Source: CAVTWY01 sp963738575
GTDB taxonomy: Bacteria > Pseudomonadota > Gammaproteobacteria > Burkholderiales > Burkholderiaceae_C
DNA length: 64,000 nt
Direction of reading: 5' to 3'
Assembly: GCA_963738575.1 (NCBI GenBank)
Contig: CAVTWY010000003.1
Coordinates: 124,001-188,000 of the forward strand
Shown: piece after piece, positions 9,434 through 16,745 of the stretch
Numbering within the stretch: position 1 is the first letter of the stretch
How the letters are laid out: the number at the start of each line of letters is the position of its first letter
Notes under the pieces: model-generated
Databases searched by the model: none
What the model saw: only the letters and a program-made list of their open reading frames with translations
Told to the model about the DNA's origin: nothing
Translations under genes and position numbers: made by a program

Positions 9434-10161
9434 CCGATGCAGCAGCCTCCAAGATGGCGCTCGGTGGGGTCGCGCTGGGGCTGATGGTGATTGCCGTGGG
9501 CGCGGTGATGTCACTGCAAGCAGGGCGTTTGGCGCGTGTATCTGCCACACCCGAACTTCCGGCACAGGCGGTGAGCGAGCCGTTGCAACGTGAAGCCCAG
9601 TTTGGGGACCATGCACCACCGGCGCAAACACGTCGCGTGGCCAACTGGGCTGTGGCGACCGACAACCGGTCGCGCCTGCCGTTCATGGTGATTGATAAAA
9701 AGCTCTCGCTGCTGCATGTCTTTGATCGCGAGGGCGTCAGGGTGGGTGCCACGCCGGTGCTGTTGGGGCAAGCGCTGGGCGACCACAGCGTGCCCGGCAT
9801 TGGTGACCGGGAGGTGTCGCAGGTGCGGCCCTTTGAGCGCACCACGCCAGCTGGGCGCTTTGCGACGCAGGCAGGGCGCAACCTGGCCGGTGAAGACATT
9901 GTCTGGATCGACTACGGCGCTGCGGTGTCGTTGCACCGCGTACGCGCCACGGTGCCACGCGAGCGCCGGCTGCAGCGCCTGGCCTCGTCCTCGGCGGCTG
10001 ACAACCGGGTGTCCTATGGCTGCATCAATGTGCCGGTCGAGTTTTACAACGCGGTGGTGCATCCCTTGTTTTCGGGCACATCGGGTTTGGCTTACGTACT
10101 GCCAGAGGTCGACGCGTTGCACGAAACCTTCAAGGGCTTGCCAGCATCGGACCTTCCTTGA
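9430..10161 (+). CDS. L,D-transpeptidase-like (YkuD-type) envelope protein
   Basis: A 243-residue protein with a GTG start overlapping the previous stop. An N-terminal membrane or signal segment lies near residues 9-30. The catalytic-type motif RVSYGCINVP is near residue 200, preceded by SLHRV. YkuD transpeptidases use Cys in an S-H-G-C-x-R/N motif; here His is replaced by Tyr but Gly-Cys and the upstream His remain. The likely role is cross-linking or remodelling of peptidoglycan, or attaching protein to it. Its coupling to the small exported protein hints that the latter could be a substrate or partner; that is inference. Confidence 0.72.
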   Translation: MTDAAASKMALGGVALGLMVIAVGAVMSLQAGRLARVSATPELPAQAVSEPLQREAQFGDHAPPAQTRRVANWAVATDNRSRLPFMVIDKKLSLLHVFDREGVRVGATPVLLGQALGDHSVPGIGDREVSQVRPFERTTPAGRFATQAGRNLAGEDIVWIDYGAAVSLHRVRATVPRERRLQRLASSSAADNRVSYGCINVPVEFYNAVVHPLFSGTSGLAYVLPEVDALHETFKGLPASDLP

Positions 10162-10242
10162 GCACGCTTTGCACTGGGTCGACACACAACCTGATCATGG
10201 GTGCGTGGACGCGCCAGGCCTTTGCGCCACCGGCTTGCGGTT

Positions 10243-10258
10243 TGCGGCCTTGTCCTAC
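10243..10258. promoter_or_regulatory. Candidate operator, site 4 of 8 (half-site TCCTAC)
   Basis: TGCGGC-CTTG-TCCTAC about 150 bases upstream of the DUF2177 gene. Only the right half-site is good. The bases after it (CGCGTACTG) resemble those after the corresponding half of site 7 (CGCGCGCTG), which strengthens an otherwise weak site. Confidence 0.35.
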
Positions 10259-10405
10259 CGCGTACTGAGGCTGCGTCCGACCTGCCCCCGGTGGCAGCCG
10301 CCGTAGAGTGACCTGAACAACTTACTGCCTTGGCCAAGGCGCCCCTTGCCCACCCCCATCGTCACCATCGCCCGATTTGAAGCCGCCCCAGGCAAGGAGA
10401 ACACA

Positions 10406-10813
10406 ATGAGCAGATGGTGGATTGGTTATGGCGCCGCCACGTTGGTGCTCGCTGTTCTCGACGCCCTGTGGCTCGGGCTGGTGGCGCGCGATTTCTACCG
10501 CCAAGAGATGGGTGATTTGATGGCCGACTCGGTGAGGTTGCTGCCTGCCGCCGCGTTTTACTTGGGCTACCCCGTCGGGCTGGTGACGCTGGCACTGCAT
10601 CCGTTGCCTGCATCGGCCAGTGACGCCCTTTGGCGTTCGGCACTCTTTGGGTTGATGGCCTACGGCGTTTACGACCTGACCAACCTCGCCACCATGCGTC
10701 AGTGGAGCCTTGAGCTGGCCTTGGTCGACATGGCCTGGGGCGCGCTTGCCAGCGCGTTGGCGGGTACATCTGCTTGGTACGCCATGCAATGGCGTACCAC
10801 CATCCTCACGTGA
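10406..10813 (+). CDS. DUF2177 family membrane protein
   Basis: A 135-residue protein with four predicted membrane helices. Family features are LDALWLGLVARDFYR near the N-terminus, a middle YLGYPVGLVTLAL helix and YGVYDLTNLATMRQW. The ATG at 10406 is preceded by AAGGAG at seven bases; an in-frame upstream extension lacks both a ribosome site and coding character. The biochemical role of DUF2177 proteins is unknown. The 3' end overlaps the convergent kinase gene by eight bases. Confidence 0.85.
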   Translation: MSRWWIGYGAATLVLAVLDALWLGLVARDFYRQEMGDLMADSVRLLPAAAFYLGYPVGLVTLALHPLPASASDALWRSALFGLMAYGVYDLTNLATMRQWSLELALVDMAWGALASALAGTSAWYAMQWRTTILT

Positions 10814-12191
10814 CCGATGGCGTGACTTTTTCGCAGTGTGTCGCAGGCAACCAAGCCTTGATGACGGTGCCGTGGGCGGGCGTGCTTTGAACGGTCATCG
10901 TGCCGCCAAGACCCACGACGCGGTAGCGCATGCCCGTGAGGCCGTGCGTGTCGCGCTTGACTGTCGTGGGGTCGAATCCGTCGCCGTTGTCTTGCACGCT
11001 CACGCAAACGCGGTACGGCACCACGTCTTCCTTGCACAGGACGATCGTGACGTGGGTCGCTCGCGCATGTTTGGCGATGTTGTTGAGTGATTCTTGAACA
11101 AGCCGGTAGACCGTGATCTGCGCTTTGTCAGACAGCGCCACCGGTTCCAGTTTGGTGGTCACTTGCATGGCCGCGCGAGCCGCAAACTCCGTGGCTTGAA
11201 TCTCCAGGGCAGCCACCAGGCCGAGGTTGGCGAGTGACGACGGCCGAAGGTTCTCGATGATGTTGCGTTTCAAGGCAATGCCTTGATCGAGGGTGCTGTG
11301 CAAATGCTTGAGCCCTTCTTCGGTGGCGGGGGACATGGGTAGCATCGTTCGCCGCAGGCGCGCGGCGTCGAGTTTGGCTGCCGTCAGCAGCGCGCCGAGT
11401 TCGTCGTGCAGCTCGCGGGCCAAACGGCTGCGTTCGTCTTCGCGCGCCGACTCCAAATGCTGCGCCAGTTCGGTCAGCTCGATCGTGCGGCGTGTCACCA
11501 CTGCCTCCAATTGATCGCGGTCGGCTCGCAGCGTCTGCGAGTGTTCGTGTTGCACGCGCTCAAGTGTGCGCGTCTTTCGCAAAAACAATATCAGGGCGGC
11601 CAACGCAAACGCAGCCATCACGTTGACGCCGATTCGACCCACGCGCAGCGTGTCGAAGATGCCCTGGCGCTGCACCACGATGCGGTCATTTTCGGATTCA
11701 ATCAATGCCTCGGCGTGACCGAGCAGGATGTCCATCGTCTGTTTGCCACTTCCCGTCATCAGCATGGCGCGCCATTGGTCTTGCTTGCCCTCATCGTGCA
11801 AGCGCAACGTGGCCGCCAGCTCGGCAAGCCTTTCTTTTGACTTGGCCTCGATCGTCTTGACCCGCATGAGCGACGCGGGGTCGTTGGCAAAGTAGTCTGC
11901 CAACTTCTGGATCGAGCTGTTGACGGCAAGCACCCCTTCGTTGTAGGGCGCGAGGTATTCATTGCGAGCCGTGAGCAAGTAGCCACGCTGCCCGGTTTCC
12001 GAGTCGATGAGCCCACGCATCAACAGATGCAGCTCAATGCGCGCGCCGCCGCGCTCGGCCAGCGCCCCCAGCGCTTGCGTTGATCGGTTGTACCCCGTTT
12101 CGTTGAACACCACCACCACCAAAGCGGCCAGCACGGCCAGCGGCAGCGCAAAGACACTGCGGCGCAATCGATCGAGGGGCTCAAAATCCAT
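10806..12191 (-). CDS. CHASE3-containing NarX/NreB-class sensor histidine kinase
   Basis: A 461-residue membrane kinase. TM1 is at about 14-31, a periplasmic CHASE3 domain at about 45-180 (with LIDSETGQRGYLLT), and TM2 near 188-205. A coiled coil leads into a HisKA_3 dimerisation domain with the phospho-acceptor His262 in LARELHDELGALLT. The ATPase domain has an N-box VQESLNNIAKHA at 364-375, then DNGDGF and a Gly-rich loop. HisKA_3 kinases pair with NarL/FixJ regulators, and one is encoded 1.2 kb away on the other strand. It is transcribed behind the stand-alone receiver gene with a 56-base gap, so an operon is likely. The ligand sensed by CHASE3 cannot be read from sequence. Confidence 0.92.
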   Translation of the reverse strand: MDFEPLDRLRRSVFALPLAVLAALVVVVFNETGYNRSTQALGALAERGGARIELHLLMRGLIDSETGQRGYLLTARNEYLAPYNEGVLAVNSSIQKLADYFANDPASLMRVKTIEAKSKERLAELAATLRLHDEGKQDQWRAMLMTGSGKQTMDILLGHAEALIESENDRIVVQRQGIFDTLRVGRIGVNVMAAFALAALILFLRKTRTLERVQHEHSQTLRADRDQLEAVVTRRTIELTELAQHLESAREDERSRLARELHDELGALLTAAKLDAARLRRTMLPMSPATEEGLKHLHSTLDQGIALKRNIIENLRPSSLANLGLVAALEIQATEFAARAAMQVTTKLEPVALSDKAQITVYRLVQESLNNIAKHARATHVTIVLCKEDVVPYRVCVSVQDNGDGFDPTTVKRDTHGLTGMRYRVVGLGGTMTVQSTPAHGTVIKAWLPATHCEKVTPSVT

Positions 12192-12247
12192 GCAAAAACC
12201 TCCGCTCGACGTGTTGTGATGGGCCGTGTCGTGTTGCTGCTAGCGCC

Positions 12248-12664
12248 TTAGTTCAGGTCGCTTGGCTTGCTGTCCGTGCCGTCATTCAACCGCTCGCAGT
12301 AAGCCAACAGTTCTTCAACTTCACTGGATTTGTCAAACACGCGGTCGGCACCCAATGCGCGACAGGCGTCGCGCATGTCTTTGGTGGCGTAGTTGGTCAG
12401 CACCACGCGTTTGCTGGTGACGCCCAAGGTGGTTGCGGCACGCAGGACACCCAGGCCGGTCCCTGACTTCAAAAAAATATCAATGATGAGCAACTCACAA
12501 TCGTTGCCATCATGTTGGAGCCAAGCCACGGCTGTGGCTTCGTCGCTGGCCGAGCCAATCACTTGCACCGGCGCCAGCGCCTCCAGCGTCGCTACGAGCT
12601 TCTGCAAAATCAGCGGGCTGTCTTCGACGATGAAGGTTTTCAAGGTAGAACCCGCCGGCTGCAA
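12248..12664 (-). CDS. Stand-alone receiver (CheY-like) response regulator
   Basis: A 138-residue protein that is a receiver domain only. The acidic pair is Glu14/Asp15, the phospho-acceptor Asp62 (LLIIDIFLKSG), the conserved Thr90/Asn91 region VVLTNYATKD, and Lys112 in FDKSS. There is no output domain. It sits directly upstream of the CHASE3 kinase. It could be a phosphate sink, a feedback element or a regulator that works by protein contact. A near-perfect copy of the island palindrome (12730-12745) lies about 66 bases upstream of its start. Confidence 0.88.
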   Translation of the reverse strand: MQPAGSTLKTFIVEDSPLILQKLVATLEALAPVQVIGSASDEATAVAWLQHDGNDCELLIIDIFLKSGTGLGVLRAATTLGVTSKRVVLTNYATKDMRDACRALGADRVFDKSSEVEELLAYCERLNDGTDSKPSDLN

Positions 12665-12729
12665 TGCAATTTGCAGGGCGGGTGGGGTTGTCTGGCGCCG
12701 ATTGTGATGCCGTTTGGGGGCAACGCCGT

Positions 12730-12745
12730 GTAGGATGAATCCGAC
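12730..12745. promoter_or_regulatory. Candidate operator, site 5 of 8 (GTAGGA-N4-TCCGAC)
   Basis: GTAGGA-TGAA-TCCGAC, half-sites identical to site 1, in the short gap between the BON gene end and the receiver gene. One of the two best sites. Confidence 0.6.
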
Positions 12746-13168
12746 TCAATTGCGGATGACGATGTCATTGCGTACCGAAGTCACACCCGACGTGCCCCTT
12801 GCCAAGCTTTCGGCCATGGACTTTTCGTTGGCCGACGTGGCGAACCCTGACAGTTGCACCACGCCGTTGACGGTGTCGACGCCGATGGCCAAGGCTCGCA
12901 ACTGAGGGTCATTGCTCAGCGCTGCGTTGACGGCCAGGGTGACGTTGGCATCGCTGGAGGTACCAGCATTGCCCGTGGCAGATGGCGTGGCGGGCGCAAC
13001 GCCTTCCACTCGTCCTTCTTGGGCTGGTTTGTTGGCTTCAGACGTGGGGCTGCTGCCTTGATTGGCTGCGATGGTGCGATCTTCAGCGCGGTTGCAAGCG
13101 ACCAGTGTCATGGCGGCTGAGGCTGCAATCAGCAGTGTGACAAACGTGGTGGGTCGATTTTGAAGCAT
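12746..13168 (-). CDS. BON-domain lipoprotein (OsmY-like)
   Basis: A 140-residue product with a lipoprotein signal peptide ending in the lipobox MTLVAC, then a Ser/Ala/Glu-rich linker (about residues 25-70). It ends in one BON domain (about 72-138) with the family's hydrophobic pattern around NDPQLRALAIGVDTVNGVV and SVRNDIVI. BON domains bind phospholipid and occur in osmotically induced periplasmic proteins such as OsmY and in DolP. AAGGA precedes the chosen ATG; an in-frame upstream stretch has no coding character. It is divergent from the NarL-type regulator gene, and palindrome site 6 lies between them. Confidence 0.87.
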   Translation of the reverse strand: MLQNRPTTFVTLLIAASAAMTLVACNRAEDRTIAANQGSSPTSEANKPAQEGRVEGVAPATPSATGNAGTSSDANVTLAVNAALSNDPQLRALAIGVDTVNGVVQLSGFATSANEKSMAESLARGTSGVTSVRNDIVIRN

Positions 13169-13305
13169 GGGGCAATCCTTGAATGCTGGTGGTATGGAGG
13201 GTGCAAGTCGAGCCTTGACTTTGAGGCTGACAAGGGCCCAGATGGGTCGGCCACGAGGCGTTTGACTTGTCGGAGGATGCCGGCAGGTGTTGACCCTGGC
13301 GCCGT

Positions 13306-13321
13306 GTAGGACAGGTCTGAT
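13306..13321. promoter_or_regulatory. Candidate operator, site 6 of 8 (GTAGGA-N4-TCTGAT)
   Basis: GTAGGA-CAGG-TCTGAT in the divergent gap between the BON lipoprotein (138 bases from its ATG) and the NarL-type regulator (56 bases from its TTG). It could serve both genes, including autoregulation. Confidence 0.5.
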
Positions 13322-13377
13322 GCCCTGGCTTGCGAGCAACTGCTAGGCTTGTGCACAACAGGACTAAGGAGCACACG

Positions 13378-14010
13378 TTGATCAACATTGGCATCGTCGA
13401 TGACCACGCGATCGTGCGCAACGGGTTGCGGCAGTTCTTGTCAGCGTATGTCGATCTGCGCGTGGCGGGTGAAGCCAGCAACGGAAGCGAAGCGCTTGAA
13501 CTGGTGCGCCAGGGCAATGTCGACGTCTTGTTGCTCGACATCTCCATGCCAGGTCAAGGGGGTGTTGACGCGCTGGCCGCCATCAAAGGCCGCTTCCCGG
13601 CGCTGAAGATTTTGATCCTTAGTGGGTTTCCAGAGGCCCATTACGCAACAGCTTTGATGCGGCAGGGGGCCAGTGGTTACATCAACAAATCATGCGACCC
13701 GGAAGAGATTGTCAACGCTGTGCGCACGGTTGCCTTGGGCCGCCGCTACATCTCACCGGCGGTGGCCGAGATCTTGGCTGACACCATGACCCAGGGCGGT
13801 GATCGGCCGCAGCACGAGCTGCTGTCGGAGCGCGAGCTGCAAGTGTTTTTGCGTTTGGCGCAGGGCGAGACCATCGGCGCCATGGCCGAGAGCATGTTCT
13901 TGAGCATCAAAACCGTTAGCACCTACCGCACCCGCGTGATGGAGAAACTCAAGCTGCAAACCAACAGCGACTTGACGTACTACGCGCTCAAGAACGGGTT
14001 GATTCAGTAG
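13378..14010 (+). CDS. NarL/FixJ-family response regulator
   Basis: A two-domain regulator. The receiver has Asp8/Asp9, phospho-acceptor Asp54 (VLLLDISMPG) and Lys104 (YINKS). The C-terminal LuxR-type helix-turn-helix spans about 140-205, with LSERELQVF and the recognition region LSIKTVSTYRTRVMEKLKL. The TTG at 13378 is preferred because TAAGGAG ends six bases before it; an upstream in-frame ATG lacks a ribosome site. The length from this start (210 residues) matches the family. It is the natural partner of the HisKA_3 kinase at 10806. The DNA-binding domain class also matches the geometry of the palindromes spread through this island. Confidence 0.9.
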   Translation: MINIGIVDDHAIVRNGLRQFLSAYVDLRVAGEASNGSEALELVRQGNVDVLLLDISMPGQGGVDALAAIKGRFPALKILILSGFPEAHYATALMRQGASGYINKSCDPEEIVNAVRTVALGRRYISPAVAEILADTMTQGGDRPQHELLSERELQVFLRLAQGETIGAMAESMFLSIKTVSTYRTRVMEKLKLQTNSDLTYYALKNGLIQ

Positions 14011-14034
14011 TTTGGGCTTGGCGGGCTGAAGAAG

Positions 14035-14050
14035 GTAGGACAAGAACTAC
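14035..14050. promoter_or_regulatory. Candidate operator, site 8 of 8 (GTAGGA-N4-AACTAC)
   Basis: GTAGGA-CAAG-AACTAC, within a GGTAG...CTACC inverted repeat. It lies 24 bases after the regulator's stop and about 158 bases before katE. It could be a katE operator, or the tail hairpin of the regulator mRNA. Confidence 0.45.
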
Positions 14051-14131
14051 CGGGCATGGCGCTGATGTCCGGCGTGAGGGTGGTGTGCACGCACTCACAG
14101 TACGGCTTTCAACGACCAACAAGGCTTTACC

Positions 14132-14212
14132 GTGTACCCCATTAACTTTCAAAAATCACTGACAGTGATCGCCCTGGCCACCAGCTGCCTGATCTTGAAA
14201 GCGAGCAAATGA
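14132..14212 (+). CDS. Possible 26-residue leader peptide coupled to katE
   Basis: The GTG start is preceded by AAGG at seven bases. The product is hydrophobic in the middle (LTVIALATSCLIL) with Lys near both ends. Its TGA overlaps the first katE ATG as ATGA. katE itself has only a weak ribosome site, so coupled translation is plausible. No homologue is known to me, and a chance ORF of this size cannot be excluded. Confidence 0.35.
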   Translation: MYPINFQKSLTVIALATSCLILKASK

Positions 14213-16305
14213 TGGCAACACGAAAGCAACCTCGATCAACCACCCCCCAAGTGGCGACTTCGACCGACTTGCAGCCCCGAGGCCAGGGCGACGAGTTGCA
14301 GCAAACGCGTGACGCAGCGCATGCAAAGCTGACGAACAACCAAGGCGCAGCGCTGAGCGACAACCAGAATTCACTGCGCAGCTTTGACCGCGGGCCAACG
14401 CTGCTTGAAGACTTCATGCTGCGCGAGAAGATCACGCACTTTGACCATGAGCGAATTCCAGAGCGCATCGTGCACGCGCGCGGCAGCGCAGCGCACGGCG
14501 TGTTTGAGCTGCACACGTCACTCGAACGCTACACCACGGCCAAGGTTCTAACGCAGGTCGGCAAGTCGGTGCCACTTTTTTGTCGCTTCTCCACCGTTGC
14601 CGGGGGCGCTGGTTCGGTGGACACACCGCGCGACGTGCGTGGTTTTGCCGTCAAGTTCTACACCGAAGAAGGCAACTGGGACCTCGTTGGCAACAACATT
14701 CCTGTGTTTTTCATCCAAGACGCGATGAAGTTTCCTGATTTGGTGCACGCCGTGAAGATGGAGCCTGACCGTGGGTTCCCCCAAGCAGGCAGCGCGCACG
14801 ACACGTTTTGGGACTTCATCTCTTTGATGCCCGAGTCGATGCACATGATCATGTGGGCCATGAGTGACCGCACGATCCCTCGCTCGTTGCGCATGATTGA
14901 AGGCTTTGGGGTGCACAGCTTTCGGCTGCTCGACGCCAAGGGCCAATCGACCTTCGTCAAGTTCCACTGGCGACCCACGCTTGGCCTGCAATCAACGTTG
15001 TGGGACGAGGCCGTGAAGTTGGCGGGTGCCGACCCTGACTTTCATCGCCGCGATCTGTTTGAAGCCATCGAGGGCGGCAACTTCCCCGCGTGGGACTTGG
15101 CCGTGCAGTTATTCACCGAAGCCGACGCGGCTGGATTTCCGTTCGACCACCTGGACGCGACCAAATTGATTCCGGAGGAGTTGGTGCCGCTTCAGGTGAT
15201 CGGGCGCATGACGTTGAACCGCTGGCCAGACAACTTCTTTGCCGAGACTGAACAGGTGGCGTTTTGCCCTTCCCATGTGGTGCCAGGCATTGACTTCAGC
15301 AACGACCCGTTGTTGCAAGGTCGACTCATGTCTTACCTCGACACCCAACTCTCGCGTCTGGGGTCTCCCAACTTTCATCAGTTGCCCATCAATGCGCCGA
15401 AGTGCCCGTTTGCCAACTTTCAGCGCGATGGTCACATGCAGCACGCGGTGCCCAAGGGGCGAGTCAACTACGAACCAAGCTCACTCGACCCAACATCCCC
15501 TCGCACGGTGACAACGGGCTTTCGAAGCTTTGCGCAACCCACCGACCCCGGCCAAATAGGGCGATTGCGCGCCGAGAGCTTTGCCGACCACTACACCCAG
15601 GCTCGCATGTTTTTGCGCAGTCAAACGGCTTTTGAGCAGACCCACATGGTGGGTGCGCTGGTGTTTGAATTGTCCAAGGTGGCAACGGCAGACGTCCGCT
15701 TGCGCGTCGTGGGCCACCTGCGCTGCATTGACGACACATTGGCACAGCGTGTTGCCGACGGGCTGGGTCTGGCACAGCTGCCACCAGCTGCTGCTGCGCG
15801 TGTCGCAGCGAGCGACATGCCTGCGTCCAAGGCGCTTGGCATTGTGGCCAACATGAAGCCAACGCTGCAAGGTCGCTGTGTGGGGCTGTTGGTGGATGAA
15901 GGCAGCGATGCCAAACAGATCAAAGCGGTGTTGGACGCGGTTCAACGCGCCCATGCGGTGGCAAAAATCGTGGCGCCCAAAATTAGTGGTGTAAAACTCT
16001 CGGACGGCAGCCTGTTGGTCGCCGACGGGCAACTGGCAGGGACGCCGTCCATCGTTTTTGATGCTGTTGCCATCATTGTCAACAAGGCTGCAGCCACACG
16101 GTTGTCTGACAACGTGTCGGCTTGCAATTTTGTGCGCGATGCGCATGCGCACCTCAAGGCCATTGCGTTCAGTGCCGAAGCCCAGCCACTGCTCGACGTT
16201 TGTGGCCTGGTGAAGTCCAAACACGACGCGGGTGTGATGCCGGTGCAAGACGTCAAGGCATTCATGGCGGCAGCGGCGACGCGGCAGTGGGGGCGCGAAG
16301 CCTAG
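14209..16305 (+). CDS. katE: Large-subunit (clade 2) monofunctional catalase HPII
   Basis: A 698-residue heme catalase that disproportionates hydrogen peroxide in the cytoplasm. The active-site His89 is in RIVHARG, the distal Asn162 in LVGNNIPVFFIQDA, and the heme-ligand Tyr376 in RLMSYLDTQ. The catalase-related and C-terminal flavodoxin-like (GATase1-like) domains, about 540-690, mark it as the large-subunit type (E. coli KatE is 753 residues). There are two adjacent ATGs; I use the first, which overlaps the stop of a possible leader peptide. Clade 2 catalases are commonly stationary-phase or osmotic-stress genes, in keeping with the BON, DUF883 and DUF1328 neighbours. Confidence 0.96.
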   Translation: MMATRKQPRSTTPQVATSTDLQPRGQGDELQQTRDAAHAKLTNNQGAALSDNQNSLRSFDRGPTLLEDFMLREKITHFDHERIPERIVHARGSAAHGVFELHTSLERYTTAKVLTQVGKSVPLFCRFSTVAGGAGSVDTPRDVRGFAVKFYTEEGNWDLVGNNIPVFFIQDAMKFPDLVHAVKMEPDRGFPQAGSAHDTFWDFISLMPESMHMIMWAMSDRTIPRSLRMIEGFGVHSFRLLDAKGQSTFVKFHWRPTLGLQSTLWDEAVKLAGADPDFHRRDLFEAIEGGNFPAWDLAVQLFTEADAAGFPFDHLDATKLIPEELVPLQVIGRMTLNRWPDNFFAETEQVAFCPSHVVPGIDFSNDPLLQGRLMSYLDTQLSRLGSPNFHQLPINAPKCPFANFQRDGHMQHAVPKGRVNYEPSSLDPTSPRTVTTGFRSFAQPTDPGQIGRLRAESFADHYTQARMFLRSQTAFEQTHMVGALVFELSKVATADVRLRVVGHLRCIDDTLAQRVADGLGLAQLPPAAAARVAASDMPASKALGIVANMKPTLQGRCVGLLVDEGSDAKQIKAVLDAVQRAHAVAKIVAPKISGVKLSDGSLLVADGQLAGTPSIVFDAVAIIVNKAAATRLSDNVSACNFVRDAHAHLKAIAFSAEAQPLLDVCGLVKSKHDAGVMPVQDVKAFMAAAATRQWGREA

Positions 16306-16487
16306 TCGCAGTCACCCTCAGCGGCCCGCTTCGCAGGCCTCCCATGCCACCCCCTCCACAGCTTGCAGCGCCGTCTCGCAGGACGCGAACGCTGGGTCGG
16401 AGAACGACTGCCTGAAGTGCTTCACAAACTGCACTTAGCATGGTTCGGGTGCGGCAGGGCCCTCGCGCACCGACGGCTTGGGGGCTG

Positions 16488-16631
16488 TCATTCGAGATCA
16501 AAGTGCATGGCGTCGAAGTTGAGCTTGTCGAGGGGTTGCACGGCCCGCGCATAGGCCATCAACATCCATGTGACAAGCCCGAATGAGGCCAATGACAACG
16601 CGACGATTCGGGAGGGTGTGAAGGGGCTCAT
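16488..16631 (-). CDS. 47-residue single-pass membrane protein
   Basis: The short ORF reads MSPFTPSRIVALSLASFGLV and continues through one hydrophobic helix to an acidic C-terminus (MHFDLE). A clear AAGGA lies five bases before the ATG. A copy of the island palindrome (site 7) sits about 90 bases upstream. It stands alone in the 440 bases between katE and the TAXI-protein gene, and the rest of that gap holds nothing I can name. The family is unknown. The ribosome site and operator make it more credible than a random ORF. Confidence 0.55.
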   Translation of the reverse strand: MSPFTPSRIVALSLASFGLVTWMLMAYARAVQPLDKLNFDAMHFDLE

Positions 16632-16718
16632 GGGGTTCCTTGGAAGTCAGACAGGGGGCGTGACAGCACTGTCTGCCTCGGACCCACGTGTCACCAGCAG
16701 ACACCGCCGCAGCGCGCG

Positions 16719-16734
16719 GTAGGCCTTGACCTAC
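16719..16734. promoter_or_regulatory. Candidate operator, site 7 of 8 (GTAGGC-N4-ACCTAC)
   Basis: GTAGGC-CTTG-ACCTAC: the outer five bases of each arm are perfectly inverted. It is positioned to act on the 47-residue membrane protein gene on the minus strand. Confidence 0.5.
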
Positions 16735-16745
16735 ACCCACGCGCT

